A DNA stretch of 59,343 nucleotides from DATLSM01 sp049585815. Its GTDB lineage: Bacteria > Actinomycetota > Thermoleophilia > Solirubrobacterales > 70-9. This document shows, piece by piece, positions 17,322-26,052 of the stretch (positions are counted from its first letter, which is position 1; each line of letters opens with the position of its first letter). The notes under the pieces were generated by a model. That model was not told the origin of the DNA, did not search any database, and saw nothing but the letters and a program-made list of their open reading frames with translations. The position numbers and the translations under genes were made by a program. Location of the stretch: positions 1-59,343 of the forward strand of contig JBAVAR010000167.1 in the NCBI GenBank assembly GCA_049585815.1. The letters run 5' to 3'.

Positions 17322-17327
17322 TACAAT
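17322..17327 (+). promoter_or_regulatory. -10 box of gatCAB
   Basis: TACAAT, 7 nt before the gatC GTG, giving a leaderless mRNA. It faces the divergent membrane-protein promoter (TAAAGT, minus strand 17292-17287). Confidence 0.55.
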
Positions 17328-17334
17328 CACGACC

Positions 17335-17625
17335 GTGATCGATCGGGAGCAGGTTCTTAATGTCGCGCGATTGGCCCGACTGCGGCTCGATGAGGAAGAG
17401 CTGGAGCGGATGACGGGGGAGCTCTCGGGAATCTTGGAACACGTCGATCGGATCGCCGCGCTCGAGCTCGACGAGGTCCCGCCCACCTCTCACGTGGTTC
17501 AGCTTGAGAATGTGCTGAGGCCCGACCGACCCCGGCCGAGCTGGCCGCGGGAGGTCGTGTTGGCGCAGGCGCCCGATCCGGTCGACGGGGCTTTTCGGGT
17601 TCCCTCACCCCAAGCCGACGCCTGA
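17335..17625 (+). CDS. gatC: Asp/Glu-tRNA amidotransferase subunit C
   Basis: Small subunit that stabilises GatA and GatB in the tRNA-dependent transamidation complex. The 96-residue protein has the family pattern: VLNVARLARLRLDEEELERMTGEL, then ILEHVDRIAALELDEVPPTSHVV, and a proline-rich C-terminal end. Length is typical (about 95-100). It starts at GTG 17335, 7 nt after TACAAT. The stop overlaps the gatA start (TGATG). Confidence 0.94.
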   Translation: MIDREQVLNVARLARLRLDEEELERMTGELSGILEHVDRIAALELDEVPPTSHVVQLENVLRPDRPRPSWPREVVLAQAPDPVDGAFRVPSPQADA

Positions 17626-19064
17626 TGGAGGAGATCCTCGGGCTCAGCGTCGCGCAGGCGGCGCAACAGATTGCGGTTGGGGCGATCTCCGCCCGGGAGA
17701 GCCTTGAGGTCTGGCGCTCGGCTGCGGCTGGGGATGAGCTGAACGCCTATCTGTGGCGGGCCGAGGGGGATATGGCCGAGGGCGAGGGCGCGCTCGGCGG
17801 GATTCCGGTCGCCGTCAAGGACATCTTTTGCACTGAGGGCGTCCCGACCACCGCGGCTTCGCGCATCCTCGAGGGCTACCGACCTCCCTACACGGCGGCG
17901 GCGGTGCGGATGCTCCAGCAGGCCGGCGGCGTGGTGCTCGGCAAGACCAACATGGATGAGTTTGCGATGGGCTCCTCCAACGAGAACTCCGCCTTCGGGC
18001 CGGTTCTAAACCCCTGGGACCGAGGGCGGGTGCCGGGCGGTTCCTCGGGGGGCTCGGCGGCAGCTGTGGCCGGGCGGCTGGCGCCCTGCGCGATCGGAAC
18101 GGATACCGGCGGCTCGATCCGCCAGCCGGCTGCACTTTGCGGGATCGTCGGGTTGAAGCCCACCTACGGTGCGATCTCCCGTTACGGGATGATCGCCTTT
18201 GCCTCCTCGCTTGACCAGTGCGGGCCGCTGACCCGCGACGTGACCGACGCGGCGCTGTTGCTCTCGATCCTGCAGGGGCGAGACCGGTGCGACTCGACCT
18301 CGGTCGGGATCGAGGGCGGGGTCAGGGCGCCAAGCCGTGAGGACCTGAGCGGTCTGCGCTTTGCCGTGCCGAGCGAGCTGGGCGGCGAGGGGGTCGAGCC
18401 CGGCGTGCGCGAGGTCTTCGAGGCGACCCTGGCGATGATCGAGCGACTCGGTGGGCAGGTCGCCGAGGCGCCGCTGCCACATGCCGAACACGGAATCTCC
18501 GCCTACTACGTGATCGCCCCGGCTGAGGCGTCCTCCAATCTCGCTCGCTATGACGGCGTCCGCTACGGGATGCGGGCGGAGGGGACCGGTGAGTTGATCG
18601 AGATGTATGAGGAGACCCGGGCCCAGGGTTTTGGCCCGGAGGTGAAGCGCCGCATCATGCTCGGCACCTACGCGCTCTCATCGGGCTACTACGACGCCTA
18701 CTACGGGCGCGCGCAGAGGGTCCGCACCAAGATCGCCGCAGACTTCGCCGCCGCCTTCACGGAGTTCGATTTCGTCGTCACCCCGACCTCGCCGTCGGTC
18801 GCCTTCGGACTCGGCGAGAAGTCCGGTGACCCGCTGGCGATGTACCTCAACGACCTCTTCACGGTGCCGATGAGCCTGGCGGGCATTCCCGCCATCTCGA
18901 TCCCGGCTGGCCTCGCCGAACCCTCCGGCGGCGGCCCGCGGCTGCCGGTCGGATTCCAGATCGCGGCGCCGGCCTTCGCCGAGCAGGACCTGCTTGAGGC
19001 CGCCTACGCCTTGGAGCGGGCGCTCGGGTTCGAGCAGCGCCCAGGGGCGGGTCAAGGTGTCTGA
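17625..19064 (+). CDS. gatA: Glu-tRNA(Gln) amidotransferase subunit A
   Basis: Amidase-signature subunit that releases ammonia from glutamine for amidation of misacylated tRNA. Seen: the Lys of the Ser-cisSer-Lys triad in IPVAVKDIF (about residue 65), VLGKTNMDEFAMGSSNENS, the glycine/serine motif PGGSSGGSAAAVAGRL and the nucleophilic Ser in GTDTGGSIRQPA. Length 479 is normal. The ATG at 17625 overlaps the gatC stop and the stop lies 8 nt inside gatB. Ammonia passes through a channel to GatB. Confidence 0.96.
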   Translation: MEEILGLSVAQAAQQIAVGAISARESLEVWRSAAAGDELNAYLWRAEGDMAEGEGALGGIPVAVKDIFCTEGVPTTAASRILEGYRPPYTAAAVRMLQQAGGVVLGKTNMDEFAMGSSNENSAFGPVLNPWDRGRVPGGSSGGSAAAVAGRLAPCAIGTDTGGSIRQPAALCGIVGLKPTYGAISRYGMIAFASSLDQCGPLTRDVTDAALLLSILQGRDRCDSTSVGIEGGVRAPSREDLSGLRFAVPSELGGEGVEPGVREVFEATLAMIERLGGQVAEAPLPHAEHGISAYYVIAPAEASSNLARYDGVRYGMRAEGTGELIEMYEETRAQGFGPEVKRRIMLGTYALSSGYYDAYYGRAQRVRTKIAADFAAAFTEFDFVVTPTSPSVAFGLGEKSGDPLAMYLNDLFTVPMSLAGIPAISIPAGLAEPSGGGPRLPVGFQIAAPAFAEQDLLEAAYALERALGFEQRPGAGQGV

Positions 19065-20493
19065 GCTGGAGGCGGTTATCGGACTTGAGATTCACGTTCA
19101 GCTCGCGACCAAGACCAAGATGTTCTGCGGCTGTGCGCTCTCCTTCGGCGCAGAACCCAATCTGCACACCTGCCCGATCTGCCTCGCCCACCCAGGCGTC
19201 CTGCCGGTGCCAAATGAGGAGGCGATTCGCTACGCCCTGCGGATCGCCGTCGCGCTGGAGTGCGAGGTGGCACCGCGTTCGATCTTTCACCGCAAGAATT
19301 ACTTCTACCCCGACAGCCCGAAGGCCTACCAAATCAGCCAGTACGACATCCCGCTCGCTGGCGCCGGCCGACTCGGCGATGTCCGCATCCACCGCGCACA
19401 CCTCGAGGAGGACGCGGCAAAGATGATCCACGTCGGGGAGTCCGGTCGCATCCACGGCTCCGGGGCCTCGCTGGTTGACTTCAATCGCGGCGGCACGCCG
19501 CTGGTCGAGATCGTCACCGAGCCCGACCTGCGCAGCGCCGCCGAGGCCGCCGGGTGGGCGCGACTCCTGCGGACCACGATCAGCCAGCTCGGCGTCTCCG
19601 ACGTCAATATGGAGGAGGGGAGCCTGCGTGTCGATGCCAATGTCTCGCTGCGCCCGGCGGGCAGTGAGGGGCTCGGAACCAAGACCGAGCTGAAGAACAT
19701 GAACAGCTTTCGCTTCCTCCAGCGGGGGATCGAAGCGGAGCTGGAGCGCCAGCGCGAGCTGATCGAGGCGGGGGGAACGATTGAGCAGGAGACCCTGCAC
19801 TTCGACCCACAGAGCGGCGAACTCACCTCACTGCGCTCCAAGGAGGAGGCGCATGATTACCGCTACTTTCCCGAGCCTGACCTGGTCGGGTTGGCGCCCA
19901 CCGAGGAGATGCTGCGCGAGGTTCGCAGGTCCCTTCCGGAGCTGCCGGCGGCACGCATCGAGCGCTACCGAGAGCAGCTGGGCTTGCCGGCCGAGACCGC
20001 GACGCTGCTCGCCGCCGACCCCGACACAGCCGCCTTCTTCGAGCAGGTCAACGCGGCCACGGCTGGGGTCGAGCCCCGTGTCGTGGCCAACTGGGTCACC
20101 GGCGAGCTGGCGGCCGCGCTGCGCCAGGAGGGGGGTGTGCGCGCGATCGATTCCAAGGTCAAGCCCGGCTCGCTGGCGGACCTCGTCGCCCTGGTTCAGG
20201 AGAAGAAGATCTCCCATGGCAGCGGCAAGGCGGTGCTGGCAGAGCTCGTTGCCAAAGGCGGGGATCCGGCCGCGATTGTCGAGCGCGATGGCCTCGCCCA
20301 GATCTCCGATAGCGGCGAGCTGGCAGCGATCGTCGCTGCCGCCGTGGAGGCGAACTCCGAGGCCGCCGCCCAGATTCGCGCCGGCAACGAGAAGGCGATC
20401 GGAGCGATCGTCGGTGCCGTGATGAAGCGGACCAAGGGCCGCGCCGACGGCGCCGAGGTGAACCGCCTGATCCGGGAGCAGCTCAACCGCTGA
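19057..20493 (+). CDS. gatB: Asp/Glu-tRNA amidotransferase subunit B
   Basis: Kinase and tRNA-binding subunit: phosphorylates the side chain of Glu (or Asp) on misacylated tRNA and receives ammonia from GatA. Start GTG 19057 (VSELEAVIGLEIHVQL) is chosen because IGLEIHVQL is the conserved N-terminus; it overlaps gatA by 8 nt. Seen: the zinc ligands CGC and CPIC (about residues 22-48), PNEEAIRYALRIAVAL, FHRKNYFYPDSPKAYQISQY and the C-terminal YqeY-like tail domain. 478 residues, normal length. Confidence 0.96.
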   Translation: MSELEAVIGLEIHVQLATKTKMFCGCALSFGAEPNLHTCPICLAHPGVLPVPNEEAIRYALRIAVALECEVAPRSIFHRKNYFYPDSPKAYQISQYDIPLAGAGRLGDVRIHRAHLEEDAAKMIHVGESGRIHGSGASLVDFNRGGTPLVEIVTEPDLRSAAEAAGWARLLRTTISQLGVSDVNMEEGSLRVDANVSLRPAGSEGLGTKTELKNMNSFRFLQRGIEAELERQRELIEAGGTIEQETLHFDPQSGELTSLRSKEEAHDYRYFPEPDLVGLAPTEEMLREVRRSLPELPAARIERYREQLGLPAETATLLAADPDTAAFFEQVNAATAGVEPRVVANWVTGELAAALRQEGGVRAIDSKVKPGSLADLVALVQEKKISHGSGKAVLAELVAKGGDPAAIVERDGLAQISDSGELAAIVAAAVEANSEAAAQIRAGNEKAIGAIVGAVMKRTKGRADGAEVNRLIREQLNR

Positions 20494-20527
20494 GCAGCTG
20501 GGCGGCGGCGGTGATCTGCCCGTCACC

Positions 20528-20554
20528 CACTTTGTAACACTCTGTCACAAAGTG
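20528..20554. promoter_or_regulatory. 27-bp operator dyad in the ndh promoter
   Basis: Inverted repeat CACTTTGTAACA (20528-20539) / TGTCACAAAGTG (20543-20554), 11 of 12 positions matching, with a 3-nt centre. It covers the -35 (TTGTAA, 20532-20537) and spacer of the ndh promoter; the -10 TACCTT is at 20556-20561 and ATG 7 nt later. Its position predicts repression. The arm carries TTGTGACA-like sequence loosely similar to Rex sites, but the spacing differs, so the regulator is unknown. Confidence 0.75.
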
Positions 20555-20568
20555 CTACCTTTGGCCGC

Positions 20569-21840
20569 ATGGCCTGGAACGTCGTGATCGCCGGTGGGGG
20601 CTTTGGGGGAGCGATGGCGGCGCGCGAGCTGGAGCGATTGATGCCCCAGCAATCCGCGCGCCTGGTGCTTGTCAATGAGGCCAACTTCATGCTCTACACA
20701 CCGTTTTTGCCCGAGGCCGCCGCGGGGACCCTGGAGCCGCGCCACGTTGTAACGCCGTTGCGGGAAATTCTCAAGCGCACCTACCTGCGACTCGGTTCGG
20801 TCGTCGGCCACGACCCCGAGCGCAGGACGGTCGATCTGCGCGCCAAATACGGCGATCTCGAGACGCTGCCCTACGATCAGCTGCTGCTCTCGGTGGGCTC
20901 GGTGTCGCGGGTGCTGCCGGTGCCCGGTCTCGCCGAGCACGCGGTCGGCTTCAAGAGCCTCGCCGATGCGATCTGGCTGCGCAACCACGTCGTCGAGACC
21001 CTGGAGGAAGCCAACGCGACAGAGGACCCCGCCCGCCGCGAGGAGCTGCTCACCTACGTCTTTGTCGGCGGCGGATACGCGGGCCTGGAGGCGCTCGCCG
21101 AGCTGCAGGACTTCGCCGCCGATGCGATGGACAACTATCCCCGCGCCCGCCTGCACGGGATGCGCTGGGTGCTGGTCGAGGCGACCGACAGGGTGCTGCC
21201 GGAGATCGACCCCAAGCTCGCCGACTATGCCCTGCATGAGCTGCGGGGCCGGGGCATCGACATCCGTCTGCAGACGACGCTCGAAGAGGTGAGTGCCGAG
21301 TCGGCGCGGTTATCGAGTGGAGAGCGGCTGCCCACCCGCACCGTTGTCTGGACCGCGGGGGTCGCGGCGCATCCCAGCCTGCGCGAGCTGCGGATCCCGC
21401 TCGATGAGCGCGGCCGAGTGCCGGTCGATGAGTTTCTGAAGGTCAGGGGAATGGATTCGGTCTGGGCGATCGGCGACTGCGCGGCGGCGCCGGATCCTCG
21501 CGGCGGCATCTGCCCGCCGACAGCCCAGCACGCGGTGCGCGAGGGTCCGGCCGCGGCGCGGAACATCGCCGCCGCGCTGGGGGTTGGCTCTCCCCGCCCC
21601 TTTGATTACCGCAGCAACGCCTCCTTCGTCAATCTCGGCCGCTACAAGGCGGTGGGCAAAGTCGGCGAGCGAACATTCCGCGGTTTCCCCGCCTGGTGGC
21701 TGGCTCGGACCTACCACATGAGCCAGATTCCGGGTGCCGCGCGCAAGGCTCGCGCAGTGCTCGACTGGAGCGCCGGCCTGCCCTTCCGCCGGGACATCTC
21801 TGAGGTTGGCTCCATCGGCCATCCCAAACCGCTGAAATAG
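20569..21840 (+). CDS. ndh: Type II NADH dehydrogenase (NDH-2)
   Basis: Single-subunit, non-proton-pumping NADH:quinone oxidoreductase on the cytoplasmic membrane face; menaquinone is the likely acceptor. Seen: FAD Rossmann motif VVIAGGGFGGAMAARELE at the N-terminus, NAD-binding VFVGGGYAGLEALAELQ (about residues 166-182), TVVWTAGVAAHP, VWAIGDCAAAPDPRG with the FAD-binding Asp, and PPTAQHAVREG, a stretch that forms part of the quinone site in NDH-2. 423 residues. The C-terminal WWLARTYHMSQIPG segment may anchor it to the membrane. The ATG is 7 nt behind TACCTT and the promoter carries a 27-bp dyad. Confidence 0.92.
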   Translation: MAWNVVIAGGGFGGAMAARELERLMPQQSARLVLVNEANFMLYTPFLPEAAAGTLEPRHVVTPLREILKRTYLRLGSVVGHDPERRTVDLRAKYGDLETLPYDQLLLSVGSVSRVLPVPGLAEHAVGFKSLADAIWLRNHVVETLEEANATEDPARREELLTYVFVGGGYAGLEALAELQDFAADAMDNYPRARLHGMRWVLVEATDRVLPEIDPKLADYALHELRGRGIDIRLQTTLEEVSAESARLSSGERLPTRTVVWTAGVAAHPSLRELRIPLDERGRVPVDEFLKVRGMDSVWAIGDCAAAPDPRGGICPPTAQHAVREGPAAARNIAAALGVGSPRPFDYRSNASFVNLGRYKAVGKVGERTFRGFPAWWLARTYHMSQIPGAARKARAVLDWSAGLPFRRDISEVGSIGHPKPLK

Positions 21841-21844
21841 GGCG

Positions 21845-22129
21845 ATGGGCGACGAGTATCTGGTCATCGTGTTCTTTTTTGGGCTTGCCACCGCAATCAT
21901 CGGCAAGAGCAAGGGGAGCTCCTTTTGGCTTTGGCTATTGATTGGCATGGTGCTGCCGATCCTCGGCCTACTCGCGGTGATCTTCTACCGCTCTGACCGC
22001 GATGAACCCGAACGCCAGTGCCCCAACTGCCACAAGGCGATAAAGCTCTACGTCCAGGTCTGTCCCCGCTGCGGCACCGATCTCTACCTCCCCGACCCGG
22101 CCGAAGTCCGCCACCCCGGCGTGGGTTGA
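21845..22129 (+). CDS. Small membrane protein with C-terminal zinc ribbon
   Basis: 94 residues. Two hydrophobic segments (about residues 5-20 and 27-48) are followed by a short zinc ribbon CPNCHKAIKLYVQVCPRCG (about residues 58-76). The protein begins 4 nt after the ndh stop, so co-transcription with ndh is very likely. Proteins of this build are common in actinobacteria and have no firm function; a link to NDH-2 or its membrane position is inference. Translation would be coupled to ndh because no ribosome binding site is seen. Confidence 0.8.
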   Translation: MGDEYLVIVFFFGLATAIIGKSKGSSFWLWLLIGMVLPILGLLAVIFYRSDRDEPERQCPNCHKAIKLYVQVCPRCGTDLYLPDPAEVRHPGVG

Positions 22130-22148
22130 GCAGGGCCAGGCGCCGCCC

Positions 22149-23213
22149 CTACCGCAACCAGGTCCTGACGATCGCATTGGCAAAGCCGAGGCCATAGCGC
22201 ACCACGGCCGGCTTCTTGGAGTGGCCATGGAGGCGACGCTCCACGGTGATCGGCACCTCCTTAGCCGGGATCCCGCGCTTGATCGCCTCGATCATGAACT
22301 CCGATGTGTGGAACTGCTCCTGGCGGAGGACGAGCTGGGGCAAGACGGTGGTGCGAACGGCGCGGTAACCGTTGGAGCAGTCGGTGACATGGGTGCGGGT
22401 TATCAGGGAAACGAGGCGATTGAAGAAGACGATGCCCAGCTCTCTGGCGAAATGGTTGCGGTCGGCCTGGCCGAGCACGCGCGAGCCGTGGGCGAGGTCC
22501 ACCTCCCGGTCGAGGACCGGTCTCACCAGGAGCTCCATCTCCTCAGGAAGGTGCTGGCCATCCGCATCGAGAGTGACGACGATCTCGGCGCCGGAGTCGA
22601 CCATCAGCCGGTAACCGGTGCGCAGGGCCGCGCCACCACCGCGGTTGATCACGTGGCGGGCGACGATAGCCCCGTGCTCGGCGGCGAGGTCGCCGGTTCC
22701 GTCGCGTGAGCCGTCGTCGACCACCAGCACGGCGGTCTGCACTCCGCAGACCTCGGTCGGGATCAGATCGAGAACCTGGCCGATGCTCTCAGCCTCGTTG
22801 TAGGCCGGGATCAGGACCGCGATCCGACCCCGGAATCGCGCCGGCAGATCAGCCTGGCGGAACTCCTCCCAGGCGAGTCCCTCGAGGACCGCCGAGAGCT
22901 GGCGCGAGTTGCGCGCCGCCTGCGAGAGCGCTCTCAGGATGAGGAGGAAGAGGATGAAGATCGCGAAGACGGCGAGGCCGAGAATGCGGCCGCCGTTTCC
23001 CTTTTCGAAGGAGAAGGCCGAGAGCAGCCGGTCGGTGATTTCGGTACCGGAGACGATCGCCAGGCCGATCCCCGCCGCGAGCAGGATCAGCACATCGACG
23101 TTGCGCAATGAGTGGCGGCGAACCAGCGCGTAGGCGATCAGCGCCAGGGCGGCGATCAGACCCGCGCTGCGCAGTGCGGTCAGTTCCGCGGGGAGGATGC
23201 TCGCCTGGGCCAT
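22149..23213 (-). CDS. DUF2304-glycosyltransferase family 2 fusion
   Basis: 354 residues. The first about 115 residues form a three-TM DUF2304-like domain (LRSAGLIAALALIAYALVRR; VLILLAAGIGLAIVSG; GLAVFAIFILFLLILRAL). Residues about 128-350 form a GT-A glycosyltransferase of the dolichol-phosphate-mannose-synthase type: AVLIPAYNEAESIGQVLDL, LVVDDGSRDGTG, DADGQH (DxD, residues 216-218) and TDCSNGYRAVR. It probably loads a sugar onto polyprenyl phosphate for the GT-C enzymes upstream. The two domains are usually separate genes. Its start overlaps the preceding gene's 3' end by 34 nt. Confidence 0.87.
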   Translation of the reverse strand: MAQASILPAELTALRSAGLIAALALIAYALVRRHSLRNVDVLILLAAGIGLAIVSGTEITDRLLSAFSFEKGNGGRILGLAVFAIFILFLLILRALSQAARNSRQLSAVLEGLAWEEFRQADLPARFRGRIAVLIPAYNEAESIGQVLDLIPTEVCGVQTAVLVVDDGSRDGTGDLAAEHGAIVARHVINRGGGAALRTGYRLMVDSGAEIVVTLDADGQHLPEEMELLVRPVLDREVDLAHGSRVLGQADRNHFARELGIVFFNRLVSLITRTHVTDCSNGYRAVRTTVLPQLVLRQEQFHTSEFMIEAIKRGIPAKEVPITVERRLHGHSKKPAVVRYGLGFANAIVRTWLR

Positions 23214-24532
23214 GAGCCGCTAGACAATAGGGCCGAGACCCCCCAGGAAAGCGCCGCCGCGGCAAGCGGAAAGACCAGTGTCATCAGGATCTCGTTGCGG
23301 CGGGGGGCGGCCAGTGAGATTGCACCGACGGCGGTGACCAGCACAATCGGGAGAGCCAGTGCCGAGAGCTCCCACCAACGCCGGCGCGCTGCGAGCAACG
23401 CCAGCCCGGCCAGCCCGAGCACCACGAGCGCGATTTGGAGCGCGCGTCCGGCGGGGCTGTCCATCGCTTCCCCGACGCCGCTGCTCCAGATCCGCGCCGC
23501 CTTGCGGGCGGTCATCGCCAGGTAGCCGAACGGGTCCGCGTCGAAGTAGTGGGAGAAGTCCTGCTTGGCGATCTTGCCCAGGGCGGTGTCGCGCGGCAGT
23601 TCCGGGTAGCGGTTGGCGACCCGGTTGAACAGCGGGGTCGGTTTGACCTTTTCAAGCGCCGGCGAGAATGGACCGAGGTCGCGGTGCAGGTAGCGGCGCA
23701 CGAGCAGAGCCTTGACCTTCTGGTATTCGCCGTCGGCGGGTAGGTAGGTGCCGACGTAGAGCGCCTTTCCGTCTCCGGTCGAGATCGGCACCAGTCGGCC
23801 GAGGACGATCTCGTTGCGGACGCTCCAGGGAACGATCGGCACCAGGAGTGCCGCGGCGAACAGCGCCGCGGCACCGATTCCGGGCCGCCAGCCGCGCTGC
23901 GCTGCGACCCTGATCGCGGCGAGCAACGCGAAGGCGACCGCGACGAGCAGGTACTCGGGCCGGATCAGCGCCGTCAGCCCAAAAAGGAATCCCGGCACCA
24001 GCCAGGAGCGCAGCCGCTCGCGTTCGCCGGCCCAGAGGAAGGCGAGCACGGCGGCCGGCAAGGTGAAGAACGCGGGCGGCTCGCTCATCAGCTCGCCGGT
24101 GGAGTGAATGAACGGGGGGTAGATGGCCGCGCCAAAGGCCGCGAGAAGACCGACGGTCGGGCCTTTGAGGCGGCTTCCCAAGAGGAAGACGACGATGATT
24201 GCCGCCACCCCGAGCAGCGCCTCGACGATCCGCGCCGTCCCTTCCCTGGGCCCAGCGGTCGCATAGAACGCGGCGGCGTAGAGCAGGGGGGCACCCGGGG
24301 ACCAGTCGCTGGAGTCATGGAAGGTCGGCCCACCGAAGCTCCCTTCCTCATACAGCGCCTTGGAGAGCGCGTAGTAGGCGTGCGCGTCGGGGCTGGGTGT
24401 CGCCAGCGGCTCGGCGACCCGGTAGGCCCGCAGCCCGAGGGCGAGGATGAGGATCAAGCCGAGGATGAGAAGGGTGCGGCGCCCGTATTGCTCGGGTAGG
24501 GAGCGGAGCCAAAGCGATATCCGGCCGACCAT
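23180..24532 (-). CDS. GT39-type (ArnT/PMT-like) membrane glycosyltransferase
   Basis: About 450 residues with some ten hydrophobic segments. The acidic loop after the first TM segment, PSPDAHAYYALSKALYEEGSF, holds the Asp expected in GT-C enzymes that use polyprenyl-phosphate sugars. ATG 24532 (MVGRISLWLRSLPEQYGRR) is chosen because it lies 10 nt after the upstream gene's stop; an earlier in-frame start would overlap that gene. It is a paralogue of the upstream gene: both contain ALIRPEYL/LVRPEYL, PISTGDGKALYVGTYLP/PISTGGGQVLFSGTYLP and an LxSPRR-like C-terminal motif. Acceptor unknown. Confidence 0.84.
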   Translation of the reverse strand: MVGRISLWLRSLPEQYGRRTLLILGLILILALGLRAYRVAEPLATPSPDAHAYYALSKALYEEGSFGGPTFHDSSDWSPGAPLLYAAAFYATAGPREGTARIVEALLGVAAIIVVFLLGSRLKGPTVGLLAAFGAAIYPPFIHSTGELMSEPPAFFTLPAAVLAFLWAGERERLRSWLVPGFLFGLTALIRPEYLLVAVAFALLAAIRVAAQRGWRPGIGAAALFAAALLVPIVPWSVRNEIVLGRLVPISTGDGKALYVGTYLPADGEYQKVKALLVRRYLHRDLGPFSPALEKVKPTPLFNRVANRYPELPRDTALGKIAKQDFSHYFDADPFGYLAMTARKAARIWSSGVGEAMDSPAGRALQIALVVLGLAGLALLAARRRWWELSALALPIVLVTAVGAISLAAPRRNEILMTLVFPLAAAALSWGVSALLSSGSWPRRASSPRN

Positions 24533-24542
24533 TGGCGGCAGG

Positions 24543-26003
24543 CTATCCGCGCGACGGGCGGTGGCGATCGGGCGAGGGTCGCGTCTGCCGGTAAACCCAC
24601 AGCACGCCCACCCCGCCAAGTGCGGCGACCAGCGGGATCATCACCAAGACCCTGCGCGGAGAGGCGACGAGGAGCGCGCTGATCGCCGTCATCGAGAGAA
24701 AGATCGTCCCCAACAGCAGCGCCTCCCAGCGGCGTCGCTGGGCGAGCACGATCAGGCCGAGGAGCCCGAAAGCCACCAGGGCCCAGTGCAGCGCCTCCCA
24801 GACAGGCCTGCGCATCACCTCACGCGGGCCGTGCGACCAGATCGCGCCGACCTTGGTGGCGAGGAAGGCGCCGTATTGGAGCGGCTGCTCGGTGACGTCG
24901 CTCCAGAGCTGTTCGCGGCCGATCTGAGAGAGCGCCTTGTCGCTTTCGACCCCAGGCTGGCGCTGGGCGGCATAGGCGGCAAGTATCTGCTCGAGGCGGA
25001 CGCGGGCGAGGACCGCTTCGCGCTGCGCCGAGAGCGGCCCTCTCGCCTGCCCGGCGGGCAGGTAGTGGGCGGCAAGTCCTCTGACCAGACCCCGGTGGCG
25101 CTCAAGCAGCGCCTCTCCCACCTTCTGGGGGTCGCCGTCTGATGGCAGGTAGGTGCCGGAGAACAGCACCTGGCCGCCGCCGGTGGAGATCGGCACCACC
25201 CGACCCAGGGCGACAACGTTGCGCACGGTCCAGGGCAAGACCACGATTACGACCCCGAGGAGGAGGATCCCCGCTCGCATAATGCCGGCGCGCCAGTCCC
25301 TCCATCTGAGGGCGAAGGCGAGGAGGGCGAGCAGCACTGAGACCCCCAGGTACTCGGGACGAACCAAGCTCAGGGCTCCGAGCAGCAATCCCGCCAGCAA
25401 CCAAGCTCCCCCGCTGGGCGCTCGCGAAGGTGGGCTTCGGATGCCCCCGATGGCCATGCCCGGCTCAGATTCCGGCAGCGTCCCCGAGCCTGCTCCCCCC
25501 GCCGGAGCTGCGCTCGCCCAGAGCATCGCCAGCACGGCGCCCGAGAGGAGGGCAGCCGCCAGCGGCTCTCCCATCAACATCCCCTGGTACTCGAGAAAGG
25601 CGGGGTAGACCGCGACCACGAGGGCACCGATCAGTCCCGCTGCCGGCGCCGCTAGGCGGCGTCCGATCAGGTATGAGAAGAGGACCGACAGGGTGCCGAT
25701 CAGCGCCAGCACGACGCGGGCGAGGCGTTCGTGGATGCCGCCGCCCAGCGCGTAAAGACCGGCCACCAAGAGCGGCAGGCCGGGGGAGTAGTTGCTCGAA
25801 GGTTGAGTGGCCTGCGGCCCGGCGGTGAAACCGTTTCCCTCCTCGAGGTTCGCCGCGATCCGGGCGTAGGCGACCGCGTCATAGACCGGCGTCCTGCCCT
25901 GCCAGGCATAGTCGACCCGCAGTCCGAGTCCGATCAGCAGGATCGCGATCAGGGCGGCGAGGCCGATCGAGCCCCCGTTTCGCGCCGCCAGCCGGTTAGC
26001 CAT
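24543..26003 (-). CDS. GT39-type (ArnT/PMT-like) membrane glycosyltransferase
   Basis: 486 residues, multi-pass. First TM segment SIGLAALIAILLIGLGLRVDY, then the acidic loop TPVYDAVAYARIAANLEEGNGF with the candidate catalytic Asp. Shared motifs with the downstream gene (LVRPEYLG, LPWTVRNVVALGRVVPISTG, SGTYLPSDGDPQKV) show a tandem duplication. It is the first gene of a three-gene operon (this gene, its paralogue, DUF2304-GT2) that likely moves sugars from polyprenyl phosphate to a cell-envelope acceptor. The ATG at 26003 faces the UDP-sulfoquinovose synthase gene across 49 nt. Confidence 0.85.
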   Translation of the reverse strand: MANRLAARNGGSIGLAALIAILLIGLGLRVDYAWQGRTPVYDAVAYARIAANLEEGNGFTAGPQATQPSSNYSPGLPLLVAGLYALGGGIHERLARVVLALIGTLSVLFSYLIGRRLAAPAAGLIGALVVAVYPAFLEYQGMLMGEPLAAALLSGAVLAMLWASAAPAGGAGSGTLPESEPGMAIGGIRSPPSRAPSGGAWLLAGLLLGALSLVRPEYLGVSVLLALLAFALRWRDWRAGIMRAGILLLGVVIVVLPWTVRNVVALGRVVPISTGGGQVLFSGTYLPSDGDPQKVGEALLERHRGLVRGLAAHYLPAGQARGPLSAQREAVLARVRLEQILAAYAAQRQPGVESDKALSQIGREQLWSDVTEQPLQYGAFLATKVGAIWSHGPREVMRRPVWEALHWALVAFGLLGLIVLAQRRRWEALLLGTIFLSMTAISALLVASPRRVLVMIPLVAALGGVGVLWVYRQTRPSPDRHRPSRG

Positions 26004-26017
26004 CGCGGGGATTCAAC

Positions 26018-26038
26018 TAGAACCCGATGCGTGTTCTA
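26018..26038. promoter_or_regulatory. 21-bp dyad in a symmetric divergent promoter
   Basis: TAGAAC (26018-26023) / GTTCTA (26033-26038) with a 9-nt spacer, midway between two divergent starts. Each arm supplies a TTCTA-type box 13 nt from its own ATG (26003 on minus, 26053 on plus), so one element could drive or repress both the glycosyltransferase operon and the UDP-sulfoquinovose synthase gene. Confidence 0.55.
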
Positions 26039-26052
26039 AGCTGCCGCGTCCT

